The notes under the pieces were generated by a model. The model was not told the origin of the DNA and ran no database searches. It was given only the letters and a program-made list of their open reading frames with translations. A stretch of DNA of 8,223 nucleotides from Bacillota bacterium (GTDB lineage Bacteria; Bacillota; Clostridia; Christensenellales; Aristaeellaceae). Position numbers and translations under genes: made by a program. Location of the stretch: assembly GCA_023398575.1 (NCBI GenBank), contig JAEWSC010000076.1:1-8223 (forward strand), read 5' to 3'. Of the stretch, positions 6,451 to 8,223 are shown piece after piece. Positions within the stretch are counted from its first letter, which is position 1, and the number at the start of each line of letters is the position of its first letter.

Positions 6451-6587
6451 TGTGCTTTTTCATGGCTTACATCCGTTAAGAGATAACGTATGGTATTTGT
6501 GATGTGCACGAACACAACCGTGCTGCCTTCGGCTCTCGCCATCTGAGGATGGTGCATATAGCAACAAAATGAAAAGGGGAGGACACC
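6451..6587 (+). promoter_or_regulatory. Intercistronic leader with two hairpins before the binding-protein gene
   Basis: This gap is far longer than the others in the operon. It can form GCACG/CGTGC (6506-6510, 6519-6523; 8-nt loop) and a 7-bp stem at 6537-6543/6548-6554 with a TGAG loop. Neither is followed by a T-run, so they are not terminators. A weak promoter-like pair, CTTACA (6466-6471) and TATGGT (6489-6494), is spaced 17 nt. Either RNA processing/stabilisation or extra initiation could raise binding-protein output over the permeases; this is inference. GGGGAGG (6576-6582) serves the next gene. Confidence 0.4.
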
Positions 6588-8150
6588 ATGAAGAAACTGC
6601 TCTGCACCCTGCTGGCGGCTATACTGCTGCTGGCAACTGTCGGCGCGTCTGCCGAAGCCGTTTATCCCATCGTGCAGGAACCCATCACGCTGAAGGTATT
6701 CCAGTACGCATTGGAAAACCAGCAGGTGGACTTTGAAAACCAGTGGTTCTATCAAGAACTGGAGAAGAAGACCAATATCAATATTGAATGGACCATTGTG
6801 AAGGATGCCGACTGGAAAACCAAGCTGAACCTGATGTTTGCATCTGGCGAATATCCGGATGTGATCATCCGCGGTGAAGTGGACATCGAAGAATACGGCG
6901 TGACCCAGGGCCTGCTGGTGCCGCTGGATGACCTGATCCCCCAGTATATGCCCAACTATTACAGCCGTTTGAACATGAACAATGCCAACGCTTCCATTCC
7001 GGCCTCTGACGGGAAATCGTACTGGATCGGCAACCTGACCGCCCAGAACGTAAACCACGACGGCAACCATTTTATCAACAAGGCCTGGTTGGATAAACTG
7101 GGGCTGGAAGTACCTAAGACCATTGACGAGCTTACAGAAGTACTGCGCGCCTTCCGCGACAAGGACCCCAACGGCAACGGCCAGAAGGATGAAATTCCCA
7201 TGTCCGCTGCGGACCTGATTCACCAGACCCAGGGCGTATACACCCACTTTGCAAACTTCGGTGTGCCGCTGAACCGCTTTGTGTATGCCGCCATCGATGA
7301 CAACAATAAGGTGGTCTTCCCTGGTTATATGGATGGCTTCCGCGCTGCTTGCGAATGGCTGAACATGTGCTATAAAGAAGGCCTGCTGGATCCTGAGTCC
7401 ATCACCCAGGATTCCAACGTATGGGGCACCAAGATGAACGCCGGACAGGTAGGCTATACCACATACCTGCGCTTGATCAACACCGCCCTTACCCCGGAAA
7501 TCGCTGCCCAGTTTACATCCCTGATTCCCCCGGCCAGTGAATATGGCGTAAAGGTGCCCCGCATACTGGAAGTACCCACCCTGGGCGCTTGCATCACCAC
7601 CGCCAACAAGCATATTCCCGAAACTCTGCGCTGGCTGGATGCCCAGTTTGAAACCGAGACCATGATGGTCAGCGTCAACGGCCCCATTCAAGAAGGCGGC
7701 CCCATCGCTCCCACGCTGGGTCTGAACGAAGAAGGCAAATACAAAATTCTCTCCATCCCCGAAAACAACGGTTTGTATCAGTATGTTCCTGTCTATCATG
7801 GCCAGTTCTTTGCCCCCGGCGACTATTACTTCAATATTTATGAAATGCCGCCGCACCGTGTGGAGCGTTATAATTACAGCAAAGAGTATGAGGAAGCAGG
7901 CGTTCTGGAAAAGAACTCTTACTACTACCTGTATAAGCTGGTCAAGATGGACAACGAAAGCTCGCTGGAGGCAACCCGCCTGTTCAACGAGATTGAGAAG
8001 TTCATGAAGGAATCCATCGCAAACTTTATCACCAATGGCGTAACCGATCAAAGCTGGCAGACCTTCCTGGATACCGCCAAGGCTGTTGGTGCCGACAAGT
8101 ATGTCGAACTGTATCAAAAAGCGTATGACGCGTACCTTGCGAAGAACTGA
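6588..8150 (+). CDS. Extracellular sugar-binding protein of the LplA type (family 1)
   Basis: Encodes 520 residues, the usual size for LplA-like binding proteins that deliver oligosaccharides to LplB/LplC channels. Residues 1-22 form a signal peptide (KK, then a hydrophobic core) with a signal peptidase I site after ASA (20-22) or AEA (22-24). There is no lipobox; the only nearby Cys is C6, before the hydrophobic core. The mature part starts PITLKVF, has the FASGEYPDVII strand (84-94) typical of the family, an EF-hand-like calcium loop DPNGNGQKDE (193-202), and many aromatic residues suited to sugar stacking. ATG 6588 follows GGGGAGG by 5 nt. Codons are richer in C/G-ending forms (CTG, AAC, GAC) than the neighbours, as expected for a highly expressed protein. 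Ligand is presumably xylo- or arabinoxylo-oligosaccharide, from context only. Confidence 0.95.
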   Translation: MKKLLCTLLAAILLLATVGASAEAVYPIVQEPITLKVFQYALENQQVDFENQWFYQELEKKTNINIEWTIVKDADWKTKLNLMFASGEYPDVIIRGEVDIEEYGVTQGLLVPLDDLIPQYMPNYYSRLNMNNANASIPASDGKSYWIGNLTAQNVNHDGNHFINKAWLDKLGLEVPKTIDELTEVLRAFRDKDPNGNGQKDEIPMSAADLIHQTQGVYTHFANFGVPLNRFVYAAIDDNNKVVFPGYMDGFRAACEWLNMCYKEGLLDPESITQDSNVWGTKMNAGQVGYTTYLRLINTALTPEIAAQFTSLIPPASEYGVKVPRILEVPTLGACITTANKHIPETLRWLDAQFETETMMVSVNGPIQEGGPIAPTLGLNEEGKYKILSIPENNGLYQYVPVYHGQFFAPGDYYFNIYEMPPHRVERYNYSKEYEEAGVLEKNSYYYLYKLVKMDNESSLEATRLFNEIEKFMKESIANFITNGVTDQSWQTFLDTAKAVGADKYVELYQKAYDAYLAKN

Positions 8151-8189
8151 TTTTTCGTGCTAAGATAACACATTGAATTCCGGGCTGTG

Positions 8190-8200
8190 CCCCCCCCCCC
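8190..8200 (+). repeat. 11-base poly-C tract
   Basis: A run of eleven Cs lies 40 nt after the binding-protein stop, followed by a G-rich segment (8208-8213) that could pair with it. GTG (8187-8189) can also pair with CAC (8215-8217). The window ends too soon to tell whether a terminator follows. The rest of 8151-8223 shows no gene. Confidence 0.7.
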
Positions 8201-8223
8201 ATTTCGCGGCGGGACACCCAGTA

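Noticed and set aside
6192..8117. A 641-codon open frame on the minus strand covering the binding-protein gene
   Set aside because: It is fully antisense to a well-supported coding gene, has a His/Gln/Val/Gly-rich composition typical of reverse-strand shadows, matches no family I know, and starts without a convincing ribosome site. The C/G-ending codon bias of the real gene explains the absence of stops.
1..8223. CRISPR array, insertion sequence or prophage genes
   Set aside because: No spaced direct repeats of CRISPR type, no terminal inverted repeats flanking a transposase and no phage-like proteins are present; the long genes are all metabolic.

Overview
This 8.2 kb window looks like a carbohydrate-utilisation locus from an anaerobic, low-to-mid GC Gram-positive bacterium (Bacillota, Clostridia; Christensenellales-like is a guess). 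The grounds are strong AAGGAGG-type ribosome sites, TTG/GTG-rich start choice, an LplABC-type (CUT1) sugar importer with no ATPase gene of its own, and canonical sigma-A promoters. No genus can be named from the sequence alone.

Region 1 (1-628) has no protein gene. It holds a long bidirectional terminator-like hairpin (33-90), a 9-bp triplet repeat, a tRNA-Leu(GAG) gene on the minus strand with its own near-perfect promoter (TTGACA-17-TATACT) and its own terminator, and a nested hairpin plus U-tract that closes the neighbouring glycosidase operon.

Region 2 (629-4402, minus strand) is a tight three-gene operon. In transcription order it encodes a six-hairpin GH63/MGH1-like glycosidase, a GH43 five-bladed propeller glycosidase and a GH10 endo-xylanase. 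None has a signal peptide, so all three probably act in the cytoplasm. Gaps are 16 and 14 nt, and each downstream ribosome site abuts or overlaps the upstream stop codon.

Region 3 (4403-4542) is the divergent control region. Each direction has an extended -10 element (TGnTATAAA leftward, TGnTACAAT rightward).

Region 4 (4543-8150, plus strand) encodes two ABC permeases (LplB-like and LplC/YtcP-like) and, after a 137-nt gap with hairpins, a large extracellular solute-binding protein with a cleavable signal peptide but no lipobox.

The genes read as one system. Xylan is presumably cut outside by enzymes not in this window, oligosaccharides are captured and imported by the CUT1 transporter using an ATPase encoded elsewhere, and the cytoplasmic GH10, GH43 and GH63-like enzymes finish the breakdown. 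The layout resembles the aldouronate-utilisation cluster of Paenibacillus JDR-2 (lplA-type transporter, intracellular GH10, GH43) but lacks GH67 here and has the unusual GH63-like enzyme instead. The most interesting points are the apparent Gln in place of the catalytic base of that enzyme, the TDGP variant of the GH43 acid motif, and the non-lipoprotein binding protein.
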